A stretch of 64,000 nt of DNA, taken from positions 62,001 through 126,000 of the forward strand of contig CAXXRT010000024.1 in assembly GCA_963666945.2 (NCBI GenBank), read 5' to 3'. Below are positions 9,196 through 21,052 of this stretch, in pieces; the first letter of the stretch is position 1; the number at the start of each line of letters is the position of its first letter. A program made the translations under genes and the position numbers. Below the pieces are notes generated by a model, which had not been told where the DNA came from, ran no database searches, and was given only the letters and a program-made list of their open reading frames with translations. The stretch comes from G963666945 sp963666945 (GTDB lineage: Bacteria > Bacteroidota > Bacteroidia > Bacteroidales > Marinifilaceae).

Positions 9196-9900
9196 ATGGG
9201 AAACAGCAATTTCGATCAATATGCATCTGATTACGATGCCTGGTTTATGGATAATAAAAATCTACTTTATTCAGAGGTTAAATTAGTAGCACACTTTTTA
9301 GATAATCCCGGTGAAGTTTTTTCGGTGGGATGTGGAAGTGGTCTTTTTGAGTATATTCTGGATAAAGAATTCAATATTTCTATTAAAAACGCCATTGAAC
9401 CATCAACAGGAATGGCGGAGATAGCTAAAAAAAGAGGTCTTAATGTTGAAATAACGACAGCAGAAGAAGCTGATCTTGGAAAAGAAAAATACGATACCAT
9501 TCTTTTTAATGGAACACCAAGTTACATCACTGATTTACAAAAAACTTTTGACAAGGCTTATGATGCATTACGTCCAGGGGGAAAGATTGTTGTTATTGAT
9601 GTACCTAAAGAGAGTTCTTATGCCACAATGTACAATTTAGCTAAGGCTGTTGATACATGGGACCATGAATTACTAGGAGAAATTGCTCCTGTTGATCCTT
9701 ATCCAATAGAGCTGGTAAGGGTTGCAAACTGGAGAACAACTGCTGAGAAAATTGAGATGTTGGAAAAGTCAAATTTCTCAAACCTTAAGTTTGCCCAAAC
9801 TTTGACTAAGCATCCAATGTATTCTAACGATGTTGAAGAAGATCCTATTGAGGGTTATGATTGTGGCGATTATGTTGCTATATGTGCATGTAAAAACTAA
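9196..9900 (+). CDS. Class I SAM-dependent methyltransferase, first gene of the thiamin operon
   Basis: A 234-residue cytosolic protein. Motif I of class I methyltransferases reads VFSVGCGSGLFEYIL (about 37-51), followed by an acidic post-I strand (AIEPSTGMAEIAKK) and the motif IV-like TILFNGTPSYIT. PGGKIVVID at about 128-136 matches the post-motif III turn. The substrate is unknown. The gene is directly behind the TPP riboswitch and 5 bases before thiM, so it should be thiamin-regulated. A role in salvage or repair of a thiamin breakdown product is possible but is only inferred from context. Confidence 0.85.
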   Translation: MGNSNFDQYASDYDAWFMDNKNLLYSEVKLVAHFLDNPGEVFSVGCGSGLFEYILDKEFNISIKNAIEPSTGMAEIAKKRGLNVEITTAEEADLGKEKYDTILFNGTPSYITDLQKTFDKAYDALRPGGKIVVIDVPKESSYATMYNLAKAVDTWDHELLGEIAPVDPYPIELVRVANWRTTAEKIEMLEKSNFSNLKFAQTLTKHPMYSNDVEEDPIEGYDCGDYVAICACKN

Positions 9901-9905
9901 TCATC

Positions 9906-10709
9906 ATGGTTAATAGTAAAGCAATAAATTCAGATTTAGAAAAAATACGTTCTAATTCACCTCTGGTTCATAATATAACAAACTATGTGGTGATGAACAA
10001 TACTGCAAATGCTTTGTTAGCATTGGGTGCATCGCCGGTTATGGCTCATGCCACTGAAGAAGTTAGGGAGATGGCAAACATAGCTTCTTCTCTTGTATTA
10101 AATATGGGAACTCTAAGCGAAAAATGGATTGAGGCGATGATTAAAGCCGGGGATACTGCATCTGAAAGGAGCATTCCTGTAATATTTGATCCGGTGGGTG
10201 TTGGAGCCACGACTTATAGAAATAAAGCTGCACAACAAATTATTGAATCTTGCAAACCGACAGTAATCAGGGGAAATGCATCTGAGATAATGGCCTTATG
10301 TAACGAGAACATAAAAACCAAAGGTGTTGATAGTACTACTTCTTCGAATCATGCTTTAGATTCAGCAAAATTGTTGGCTAAAGACACTAATTCTGTGGTT
10401 GTAATTAGCGGTGAAGAAGATTTTATTACTGACGGGAATAATGTAATTTCTTTAAGAAATGGTTCTCCTTTAATGCCCAAAGTCACAGGTATGGGATGCA
10501 CTTCTACTGCCATAATAGGTGCATTTGCTGCTGTAAATAACAATACCCTTGAAGCCACTGCCAATGCAATGGCAGTAATGAGCATAGCTGGAGAAATTGC
10601 TGCAGAAAAATCTGAAGGACCTGGTTCTTTGCAATTGCATATACTTGATGTTCTTCATAATCTCACCGAAGAGGACATTAACGAAAGATTAAAAGTTAGT
10701 CATGAGTAA
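9906..10709 (+). CDS. thiM: Hydroxyethylthiazole kinase
   Basis: A 267-residue ribokinase-like enzyme that phosphorylates 4-methyl-5-(2-hydroxyethyl)thiazole for thiamin salvage. Characteristic motifs are PLVHNITNYVVMNNTANALLA near the N-terminus, IPVIFDPVGVGAT (about 90-102), VIRGNASEIMAL (about 118-130) and VTGMGCTSTAIIGAFAA (about 192-209), the last holding the catalytic Cys/anion-hole region. Length is typical. The gene follows the methyltransferase by 5 bases and overlaps thiE by 8 bases, indicating one transcript and likely translational coupling. Confidence 0.97.
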   Translation: MVNSKAINSDLEKIRSNSPLVHNITNYVVMNNTANALLALGASPVMAHATEEVREMANIASSLVLNMGTLSEKWIEAMIKAGDTASERSIPVIFDPVGVGATTYRNKAAQQIIESCKPTVIRGNASEIMALCNENIKTKGVDSTTSSNHALDSAKLLAKDTNSVVVISGEEDFITDGNNVISLRNGSPLMPKVTGMGCTSTAIIGAFAAVNNNTLEATANAMAVMSIAGEIAAEKSEGPGSLQLHILDVLHNLTEEDINERLKVSHE

Positions 10710-11361
10710 TTTAGATTTAAGTCTTTACTTAGTTACAGATAGAAATCTGTCGCTTGGACGCCCTATTGAATATATCGTAGAAGAAGCCGTAAGGGGTGGA
10801 GTTACAGTTGTTCAGTTAAGGGAGAAAAATATTTCTACTGTTGAATTTTATAATCTTGCTTGTTCTTTAAAAAGACTTCTAGCACCTTACAATATTCCAT
10901 TAATAATAAATGACAGACTTGATATAGCCTTAGCTTCTGATGCGGATGGAATTCATATAGGACAAAGTGATATGCCTTATGAAGTTGTTCGCAAAATTCT
11001 GGGAAAAGATAAAATCATAGGCCTATCTGTAGAATCAGTGGAACAAGCACGTGAGGCCAATAAGTTAGACGTAGATTATATAGGACTTTCTCCTGTATTT
11101 TCAACAAACACAAAGACGGATATTAATACTCCTTTGGAGCTTAAAGGGATAAAGGAAATCGCATCTTTTACAAGACACAAGACAGTAGCCATTGGAGGAA
11201 TTAATAAAGCAAATACAGGAGCGATTATTAAAAATGGTGCTGATGGAATTGCAGTAGTATCCGCTATTGTTTCACATGACAATCCAAGGGAAGCTGCAGC
11301 TGTATTAAATGAGATTATTAAAGAATCAAAAAACAGTATAGGTTTCCAAATAGAAACTTAA
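10702..11361 (+). CDS. thiE: Thiamin-phosphate synthase
   Basis: A 219-residue TIM-barrel enzyme that joins HMP-pyrophosphate and thiazole phosphate to give thiamin phosphate. Diagnostic motifs are LVTDR at the N-terminus, VVQLREKN (about 37-44), IINDRLDIALASDADGIHIG (about 71-90), VDYIGLSPVF (about 122-131) and VAIGGIN followed by GADGIAVVSAI. Its ATG lies within the last codons of thiM. It completes the junction of the two salvaged moieties supplied by ThiM and ThiD. Confidence 0.97.
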   Translation: MSNLDLSLYLVTDRNLSLGRPIEYIVEEAVRGGVTVVQLREKNISTVEFYNLACSLKRLLAPYNIPLIINDRLDIALASDADGIHIGQSDMPYEVVRKILGKDKIIGLSVESVEQAREANKLDVDYIGLSPVFSTNTKTDINTPLELKGIKEIASFTRHKTVAIGGINKANTGAIIKNGADGIAVVSAIVSHDNPREAAAVLNEIIKESKNSIGFQIET

Positions 11362-11469
11362 GGCAATGCGCTTTACTAAGAAGAATTTAGTTAAATAACA
11401 TAATCTCTTCAATAGTAAGATTATTTCTAATTATATCGCATTATTATTTCACTAAAAAAAGAAGTATCT

Positions 11470-12276
11470 ATGAAATATAAAACAGTACTAACGATAGCAG
11501 GAACCGACCCCAGTGGAGGAGCCGGTATACAAGCCGACATAAAAGCAATATCTGCATGTGGTTGCTACGCAACATCTTCTATAACCGCAGTTGTAGCACA
11601 AAACACTTTGGGAGTAACAGATATTCACCCCATTCCAAACAGCATGTTAAGAAAACAAATAATTGCAGTACTTGAGGATGTGGGCACAGATGCCGTGAAA
11701 ATAGGAATGCTTCATTCTGCAGAAACAATAGAAATAGTAAACGACACACTTCAACAATTCAACATTACAAACATAGTATTAGATCCTGTCATGGTTGCTA
11801 CCTCCGGTGATACTCTTTTACAAGATGATGCTATTAACACCTTGAAAACAGTTTTAATTCCAAATGCAAGAGTCATTACGCCTAACATTCCGGAGGCAGA
11901 ACTCCTGTTGGGTAAGAAAGTTGTTTCTCAATCTGATTTACCTCAATTTGCAAAAGAATTATCTAACAACAAGCAAGTTTCTGTATTACTAAAAGCGGGA
12001 CACTTAAGCGATAATGAACTAATAGATATTTTCTACAATTCAGAGACAGATGAAATTATTGAGCTTAAATCAAAACGCCTAAATACAAGAAATACGCATG
12101 GTACCGGATGTACCTTATCATCTGCTTTTGCCGCATTCTTAGCTCAGGGACTGGATCTTAATGAAGCTGCACGTGAAGCAAAGAACTATATCAATAATGC
12201 TATTATTGAAGGCGCAAAATACGAAATAGGAAAAGGTCATGGTCCTGTTCATCATTTCCATAAATTCTGGAAATAA
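11470..12276 (+). CDS. thiD: Hydroxymethylpyrimidine / phosphomethylpyrimidine kinase
   Basis: A 268-residue ribokinase-fold enzyme phosphorylating HMP and HMP-phosphate. The N-terminus has TIAGTDPSGGAGIQADIKA, the substrate-binding signature. DPVMVATSGD (about 106-115), ITPNIPEAELLLG (about 138-150) and the ATP/anion-hole motif NTHGTGCTLSSAFAAFLA (about 210-227) follow. Full length with no fused ThiE or TenA domain. It is separated from thiE by 108 bases, which contain weak dyads but no clear promoter, so it is probably still part of the riboswitch-controlled operon. Confidence 0.97.
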   Translation: MKYKTVLTIAGTDPSGGAGIQADIKAISACGCYATSSITAVVAQNTLGVTDIHPIPNSMLRKQIIAVLEDVGTDAVKIGMLHSAETIEIVNDTLQQFNITNIVLDPVMVATSGDTLLQDDAINTLKTVLIPNARVITPNIPEAELLLGKKVVSQSDLPQFAKELSNNKQVSVLLKAGHLSDNELIDIFYNSETDEIIELKSKRLNTRNTHGTGCTLSSAFAAFLAQGLDLNEAAREAKNYINNAIIEGAKYEIGKGHGPVHHFHKFWK

Positions 12277-12297
12277 TTAATGGAACATTTTATATAT

Positions 12298-12343
12298 GTT
12301 AATATCTTACTACGTAAAATGATTATACTTGTAAGATATTAAC
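12298..12343. promoter_or_regulatory. Perfect 13-bp inverted repeat between thiD and tenA
   Basis: GTTAATATCTTAC (12298-12310) and GTAAGATATTAAC (12331-12343) are perfect complements around a 20-nt spacer. No T-run follows on the plus strand. It could be an mRNA stem that limits read-through to tenA, or an operator; only the dyad is seen. Confidence 0.55.
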
Positions 12344-12403
12344 AGTATACTATGTGATAGAAGATAATTAATATAGAATATTTTATTCAATATAACAATA
12401 GAA

Positions 12404-13054
12404 ATGGAAGCTACAGGAAAATTTACTCAAGGTATATGGAAGGATATATCTATTATATATAACGATATACTGAATTCTAAATTTGTCAGTGGTCTTACCA
12501 GTGGCCTTCTTGCTGAGGAAAGTTTTAAACATTACCTTTCTCAGGATATTTTATATATTCAAAAAGATACAATTGCCTTAGAATTGATGTCAAAAAGAGC
12601 AATCAACAAAATGGAAAAAGATTTCTTCCTAAAAATGTCTAAAGACTGCATGGAGATTGAAAATATACTACACAATGAATTCCTCTGTTATTTCCAAATA
12701 AAAGAAGCAAAAGAACAATCTCCCGCATTCGCAGCATATAGTAACTTTCTGATAGAACAAGCAACATATGCTGAATACCCTGTCGCAGTCGCAGCCCTAT
12801 TACCATGCTTCTGGGTTTATGGTAAAGTGGGTAATCATATTCTTAAAACACAATCTTCCGATAATAAATACCAAAAATTTATAGATACATATTCAGGAGA
12901 TGAATATATAGATTATACACGTCAATTTATAAGTATAGCTGAACTACATGGACAAAATGCTGATAATTTATTAAAACAAGAAATAACAAATGCATTTATA
13001 ACAAGTTCAAAGCACGAATTATTTGTATTTGAAGAATCTACTAAATTGGAATAG
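12404..13054 (+). CDS. tenA: TenA-family aminopyrimidine aminohydrolase (thiaminase II)
   Basis: A 216-residue all-helical protein of the TenA/THI-4/PqqC family. ALLPCFWVYG places Cys135 at the same number as the catalytic Cys of Bacillus subtilis TenA, and acidic residues expected in the pocket are present in LSQDILY (Asp48) and near the C-terminus (FVFEES). It hydrolyses aminomethyl-pyrimidine breakdown products (or thiamin) to HMP, which ThiD then phosphorylates. Last gene of the thiamin operon. It ends 13 bases from the convergent gene at 13068-13754. Confidence 0.92.
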   Translation: MEATGKFTQGIWKDISIIYNDILNSKFVSGLTSGLLAEESFKHYLSQDILYIQKDTIALELMSKRAINKMEKDFFLKMSKDCMEIENILHNEFLCYFQIKEAKEQSPAFAAYSNFLIEQATYAEYPVAVAALLPCFWVYGKVGNHILKTQSSDNKYQKFIDTYSGDEYIDYTRQFISIAELHGQNADNLLKQEITNAFITSSKHELFVFEESTKLE

Positions 13055-13067
13055 CCAAATATATAAA

Positions 13068-13754
13068 CTAATCTTCTTTTTCCTGTTCATCCATTTCTAT
13101 TTCCAACCCCTCTAACATTTGCTGCTGATATTTACTTATATCTTCATATTCTATATTAGAAAGGAATTTAAATTTTGAACTTGGAATATTTATATTTTTT
13201 TCAAAACTAACTGCAATTTCATTATTAATAATCCCCATTATCTCAACTTCAGACTTTAATGCAAGACCTTTATAAATCCATGATTTTGCCCCCATAACAG
13301 AAATAATATCACATTCATTACCTAAAACCATTCCTTTACCAAGTCGTTCTCCACCAAATGAATTTAAAATATCATCCTCCAACTGTTTAACTTCAGATTC
13401 AGTTAAACCTTCAGCAATCTTTATCATATCTTTATAAAAATCAATATTACCCTTCTGCCCTGTATTTTTAATCAAATCTGCAGTCCAAAATTCACTACCT
13501 ATCATCACAGTATGCGAATGTCTTTGTTCTTTATTCTTAATTCCTAACATTTTGACTACAGTAACGGAATTTTCCTCAATACAACTTTTATATCCATAAT
13601 CATCCCACCATAAAGATCTTGTTCCAGTAGTATTTCCTGTCAATTTATACTCTATATGTCCTGATTTTATTGTATAGGATTTTGCCTTTTGCTGTGCTTT
13701 AGTAATAGTTGGTAATAAGAAAATAATAAGAGCTAATAAAATAATATTTTTCAT
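13068..13754 (-). CDS. Exported protein of unknown function
   Basis: A 228-residue protein with a signal peptide (MKNIILLALIIFLLPTITKA, cleavage near 20), so periplasmic or outer-membrane facing. The layout of an early SGHIEYKLTGNTTG strand followed by LWWDDYGYK resembles secreted DUF4412-type beta-rich proteins, but the assignment is tentative. The C-terminus is acidic (EIEMDEQEKED). No catalytic motif is apparent. The gene is monocistronic and convergent with tenA. Confidence 0.7.
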   Translation of the reverse strand: MKNIILLALIIFLLPTITKAQQKAKSYTIKSGHIEYKLTGNTTGTRSLWWDDYGYKSCIEENSVTVVKMLGIKNKEQRHSHTVMIGSEFWTADLIKNTGQKGNIDFYKDMIKIAEGLTESEVKQLEDDILNSFGGERLGKGMVLGNECDIISVMGAKSWIYKGLALKSEVEIMGIINNEIAVSFEKNINIPSSKFKFLSNIEYEDISKYQQQMLEGLEIEMDEQEKED

Positions 13755-13979
13755 GGCTTAAGTTAGTTTAATAATTAATATACAATTACTTTTCCTTTTA
13801 CGCTTTAGCCATAATAATGTATACAATATTTTAGATACAAATTTCAAATAAAATATTTAAATGCTTTTATTCTTGAAAATCTGCAAGCACTTAAAAATAG
13901 TTGCAAGCTGTATACTAATTATAATTTATTACTAATTTTAGAGTTCCTAATATTTCGTTTAAGCTTAAATATATAAATT

Positions 13980-14456
13980 ATGAAACAACTATTAATTGCA
14001 CTACTAATTGGGGCATTCTCTTTAACTGGAAATGCTCAGCAGAAAATTTATAACCCAAAAGCAGATGCAGATGCAGAAGTTGATGCTGCAATACAAAAAG
14101 CAAAAAAAGAGGGGAAACATGTATTTATAAAAATAGGTGGTAACTGGTGCAGTTGGTGTATTAAATTCCACAAATATTGCAAAGAAAATGAGGAAATCCA
14201 TAAATTAATTGAAGAAAATTACGTTGAAGTTCTTATTAACTACAGTAAAGAAAACAGAAATAATAAGCTAATGAAAAAATGGCAAAATCCTGGTCGTTTC
14301 GGTTATCCTGTTTTCGTAATACTAGATGGAAACGGAAATAGAATTCATACTCAAGATAGTGGCTTGCTGGAAGCTTACAAAGGATATGATAAAAACAAGG
14401 TAATAAAATTCTTTACAAGCTGGACTCCTGAGGCTTTGAAATACAAAGATAATTAG
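13980..14456 (+). CDS. Exported thioredoxin-fold protein
   Basis: A 158-residue protein with a signal peptide (MKQLLIALLIGAFSLTGNA, cleavage near 19). The thioredoxin-like domain begins with a helix EVDAAIQKAKKEGKHVFIKIG and has the redox motif WCSWC at about 56-60. A GYPVFVILDGNGN segment gives the cis-proline side of the active site. This matches the thioredoxin_7/DUF255-like group of periplasmic proteins. It probably reduces or isomerises periplasmic disulfides; a partner is not visible nearby. Start is well supported by the signal peptide. Confidence 0.85.
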   Translation: MKQLLIALLIGAFSLTGNAQQKIYNPKADADAEVDAAIQKAKKEGKHVFIKIGGNWCSWCIKFHKYCKENEEIHKLIEENYVEVLINYSKENRNNKLMKKWQNPGRFGYPVFVILDGNGNRIHTQDSGLLEAYKGYDKNKVIKFFTSWTPEALKYKDN

Positions 14457-14519
14457 TTTCTATATTGTCTTTACTAAGATGTAGTAAATACAATTAGAAA
14501 AAACTAATAAACGGATATT

Positions 14520-14720
14520 TTACACAAACTCCTTCTCAAAGATATTTTCAATTACCGGATGGAGAATTGGATATATAATGGCCCATCCAACATGACCTAA
14601 CTCCTGAACATCCATGCTATTTTGCTCCCCATCAGTATTCAGGTAGCACTTTCCAGATATATTTATAAAACCGGATTCGGCAAAGAATACGTAAGTAATC
14701 TGAGAAATCCATGAAAGATA
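14520..14720 (-). pseudogene. Possible remnant of a protein-coding gene
   Basis: An open minus-strand frame of 66 codons ends with TAA at 14520. Its translation looks protein-like (ISGKCYLNTDG, GHVGWAIIYPILHPVI), but an in-frame stop at 14721 cuts it off upstream and the first in-frame ATG is only at 14615. A second frame starting at ATG 14712 runs 26 codons. This fits a decayed C-terminal gene fragment with a frameshift, but chance is not excluded. The rest of 14457-14770 shows no feature. Confidence 0.3.
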
Positions 14721-14770
14721 TTATTTACAGAATATTAAGAATATTCAACATTCCCAGAAAAGTATATATA

Positions 14771-14806
14771 CAAAAAAAGAGAGTTCAAAAACTGAACTCT
14801 CTTTTG
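14771..14806 (-). terminator. Rho-independent terminator of the rRNA operon
   Basis: A 10-bp perfect stem (AGAGAGTTCA at 14778-14787 with TGAACTCTCT at 14793-14802) is followed in minus-strand reading by seven T. It lies directly beyond the 5S gene. A shorter T-run on the other side makes it weakly bidirectional. Confidence 0.92.
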
Positions 14807-14811
14807 TAAGG

Positions 14812-14920
14812 CCGGCGTCGACCTACTCTCCCACATTTCTGCAGTACCATCGGCGCTATAGGGCTTAACTTCTCTGTTCGGTATGGGAAGAGGTGGTTCC
14901 CCTATGCTATAGACACCTTA
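14812..14920 (-). rRNA. rrf: 5S ribosomal RNA
   Basis: Minus-strand reading contains the 5S hallmarks CCATACCGAACAGAGAAG and GATGGTACTGC, and ends in GTGGGAGAGTAGGTCG. The size of about 109 bases is normal. Ends are approximate by a few bases. Last gene of the rRNA operon, about 70 bases after 23S. Confidence 0.93.
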
Positions 14921-14989
14921 AATTCTTTAAGTCTTGTATCAACATGTCTGAAATCAGAATCCTTTAGTAAAAGGATAAACATACCCTAT

Positions 14990-17868
<2,879 letters not shown>

Positions 17869-17934
17869 GTTTATTGATATAATTATCTCTTTACTTTATG
17901 ATTCTGATTACAACATGTCAAAGAACTTTATACG

Positions 17935-18008
17935 TGGAGAATATCGGAGTCGAACCGATGACCTCCTGCGTGCAAGGCAGGCGCTCTAGCCAGCTGAGCT
18001 AATCCCCC
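17935..18008 (-). tRNA. tRNA-Ala (anticodon TGC)
   Basis: Folds into a standard cloverleaf with anticodon loop CTTGCAC, D-loop TAGCTCAGCTGG and T-loop GGTTCGACTCC. The CCA end is not encoded. It lies in the 16S-23S spacer. Confidence 0.96.
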
Positions 18009-18029
18009 ATATGATTTTTATTGGTTTTG

Positions 18030-18103
18030 TAGTCCCTCGCAGACTTGAACTGCGGACCTCTACATTATCAGTGTAGCGCTCTAACCAGCTGAGCTAAGGG
18101 ACT
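18030..18103 (-). tRNA. tRNA-Ile (anticodon GAT)
   Basis: Cloverleaf with acceptor AGTCCCT/AGGGACT, anticodon loop CTGATAA and T-loop AGTTCAAGTCT. No encoded CCA. It is the first of the two spacer tRNAs in transcription order, the standard Ile-Ala arrangement. Confidence 0.96.
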
Positions 18104-18160
18104 GTATATATAAATAATAAGCACAAGACAAAATAAGTGCAGATAATTAATCTGCTCCAG

Positions 18161-19690
<1,530 letters not shown>

Positions 19691-19908
19691 ATAAAAAATT
19701 AAAATATTATTCCTTATACAGATTAATATCTCCTAAATCCTCAGGTTACACTTACCTTGTTTTTTGTGCTTATTAAATATTATCAAAGAACGTTATATTG
19801 CTGACTTATCTCTCCTACTCAATCCTTCTCTTTGTCAGTAGTTTTGCTTCCCTCTCTTTTCGGTCCGTTGACCTTCTCTATCTCTCTATTATCGTTTGAA
19901 AGCGGGGA

Positions 19909-19940
19909 CAAAAGTATGTCTTTTTTCTTTTCACTCCAAA
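19909..19940 (-). promoter_or_regulatory. rRNA operon promoter P1 (proximal)
   Basis: Minus strand: TTTG (19937-19940), 20-base spacer, TACTTTTG (19909-19916). This is an exact -33/-7 match to the Bacteroidota consensus. A leader of about 210 bases separates it from 16S. The block TTTGGAG to CCGCTTTC is nearly repeated at P2. Confidence 0.8.
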
Positions 19941-20111
19941 TGTTTCTGAAGTTTTTTTCAAAAAGTTTTTCGCTTTTGTCTTTCAGTATTTCATATCATA
20001 AAAAAGTAAAATCTGATTACTGTTGTTATCTTACTCTTTAGTGATATTCTCAACATTTCAACTCCTCTATTCTCCCTCTCTGTCTACTGCCCTCTCTCTC
20101 GAAAGCGGATG

Positions 20112-20143
20112 CAAAATAAGAGCATTTTTTCCAAGTCTCCAAA
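20112..20143 (-). promoter_or_regulatory. rRNA operon promoter P2 (distal)
   Basis: Minus strand: TTTG (20140-20143), 20-base spacer, TTATTTTG (20112-20119). It has the same TTTGGAG start, same spacing and same downstream CCGCTTTC as P1, 203 bases further upstream. The -7 box departs from TAnnTTTG at one base, so P2 may be the weaker of the two. Confidence 0.65.
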
Positions 20144-20923
20144 TATAATAAATACTTTTTTTGAAAGTTTTTACTAATGCATTGATTCCTTGGATAATTA
20201 ATTTTAAATTTTCTTTATGGTCTTTTAAATTTGTCCATGACAAAAAAAAATTATGCCAATAACACCCTCCATTATTCGATAATAAAATAGTGATTTAACC
20301 CAATAATAGTACCAATAATTCAAACAACCTCCGGAGAATTCCTATTTGTTTTATCAACTGAGAATCTTTTTAAAGCTAAAACACCAAATAAATTGAGTCA
20401 AGAAAAGAAAGCCTTCCAACAAATTGGAATCAGATAATTTTTCGTGCTGTTCCAATATTATTAATAGCTATTTAAACTGAAGATTTAAGAAAGATAAAAC
20501 AAATAGCAATCTACTTTGAAATGAATTAACTATTCCTAAGAACATACCATAATACAGGCCTTCATGAAGTATTACGGTATTATTACTCCGGTCCATCTCC
20601 CATTCCAACGGCACCTTTGCCCATACTTTATCTATATATACACGCAAAAATAACCAGAGAATATCCACCAAGTATCCAGAAAGAGGAGACTTGGTATAGC
20701 CTTGGTATAGGGATGGTATAGGGATGGTATAGCCACAAGATAGAGATATTGAGTCATGACATAGAGATATTAAAGTCATACCACATATCTCATATAGCTA
20801 TATTGCGCTAATTCTTTGTACCAACTATATATATTATTGATTGCAATTACACAGGAAAAAAACACAATACATACAGGTGGCACAACTTAAGTATAATAAT
20901 GAAAAGATACAAAATACAATTTT
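20144..20923. other. Gene-free stretch upstream of the rRNA operon
   Basis: About 780 bases of AT-rich DNA without a supported gene. A minus-strand frame at 20468-20779 (103 codons) crosses the 11-bp repeat array, has no domain or signal and is judged spurious. The only structure seen is the repeat array at 20692-20735. Confidence 0.6.
20692..20735. repeat. 11-bp tandem repeat, four copies
   Basis: Four head-to-tail copies of TGGTATAGSSW: the first reads TGGTATAGCCT, the second and third TGGTATAGGGA, the last TGGTATAGCCA. The period is close to one helical turn. It lies about 550 bases upstream of rRNA promoter P2. A second, different 11-bp array lies at 56240-56283. Confidence 0.9.
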
Positions 20924-20957
20924 TAAAAAAAGGATGCCCTTTATTAAAGGACACCCT
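20924..20957 (-). terminator. Rho-independent terminator after the S46 peptidase gene
   Basis: Minus strand: AGGGTGTCCTTT and AAAGGGCATCCT form a 12-bp stem with two G-T pairs around a 3-nt loop, followed by six or more T. It lies 96 bases past the S46 stop. Confidence 0.85.
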
Positions 20958-21052
20958 ATTTATGAATCTAAGACCTAAATATTACTTTAATACGCAATAC
21001 TTATTTATTCTGCAGCCCCATTAAGGGCATTATCTTCTCAATTAAATCTTCC

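Noticed and set aside
20692..20735. Possible CRISPR array
   Set aside because: The repeats are 11 bp and directly abut one another; there are no spacers and no cas genes.
20468..20779. 103-codon minus-strand frame
   Set aside because: It runs through the 11-bp repeat array (giving PSLYQGY-type repetition), has no domain, leader or promoter, and its composition is unlike neighbouring genes.
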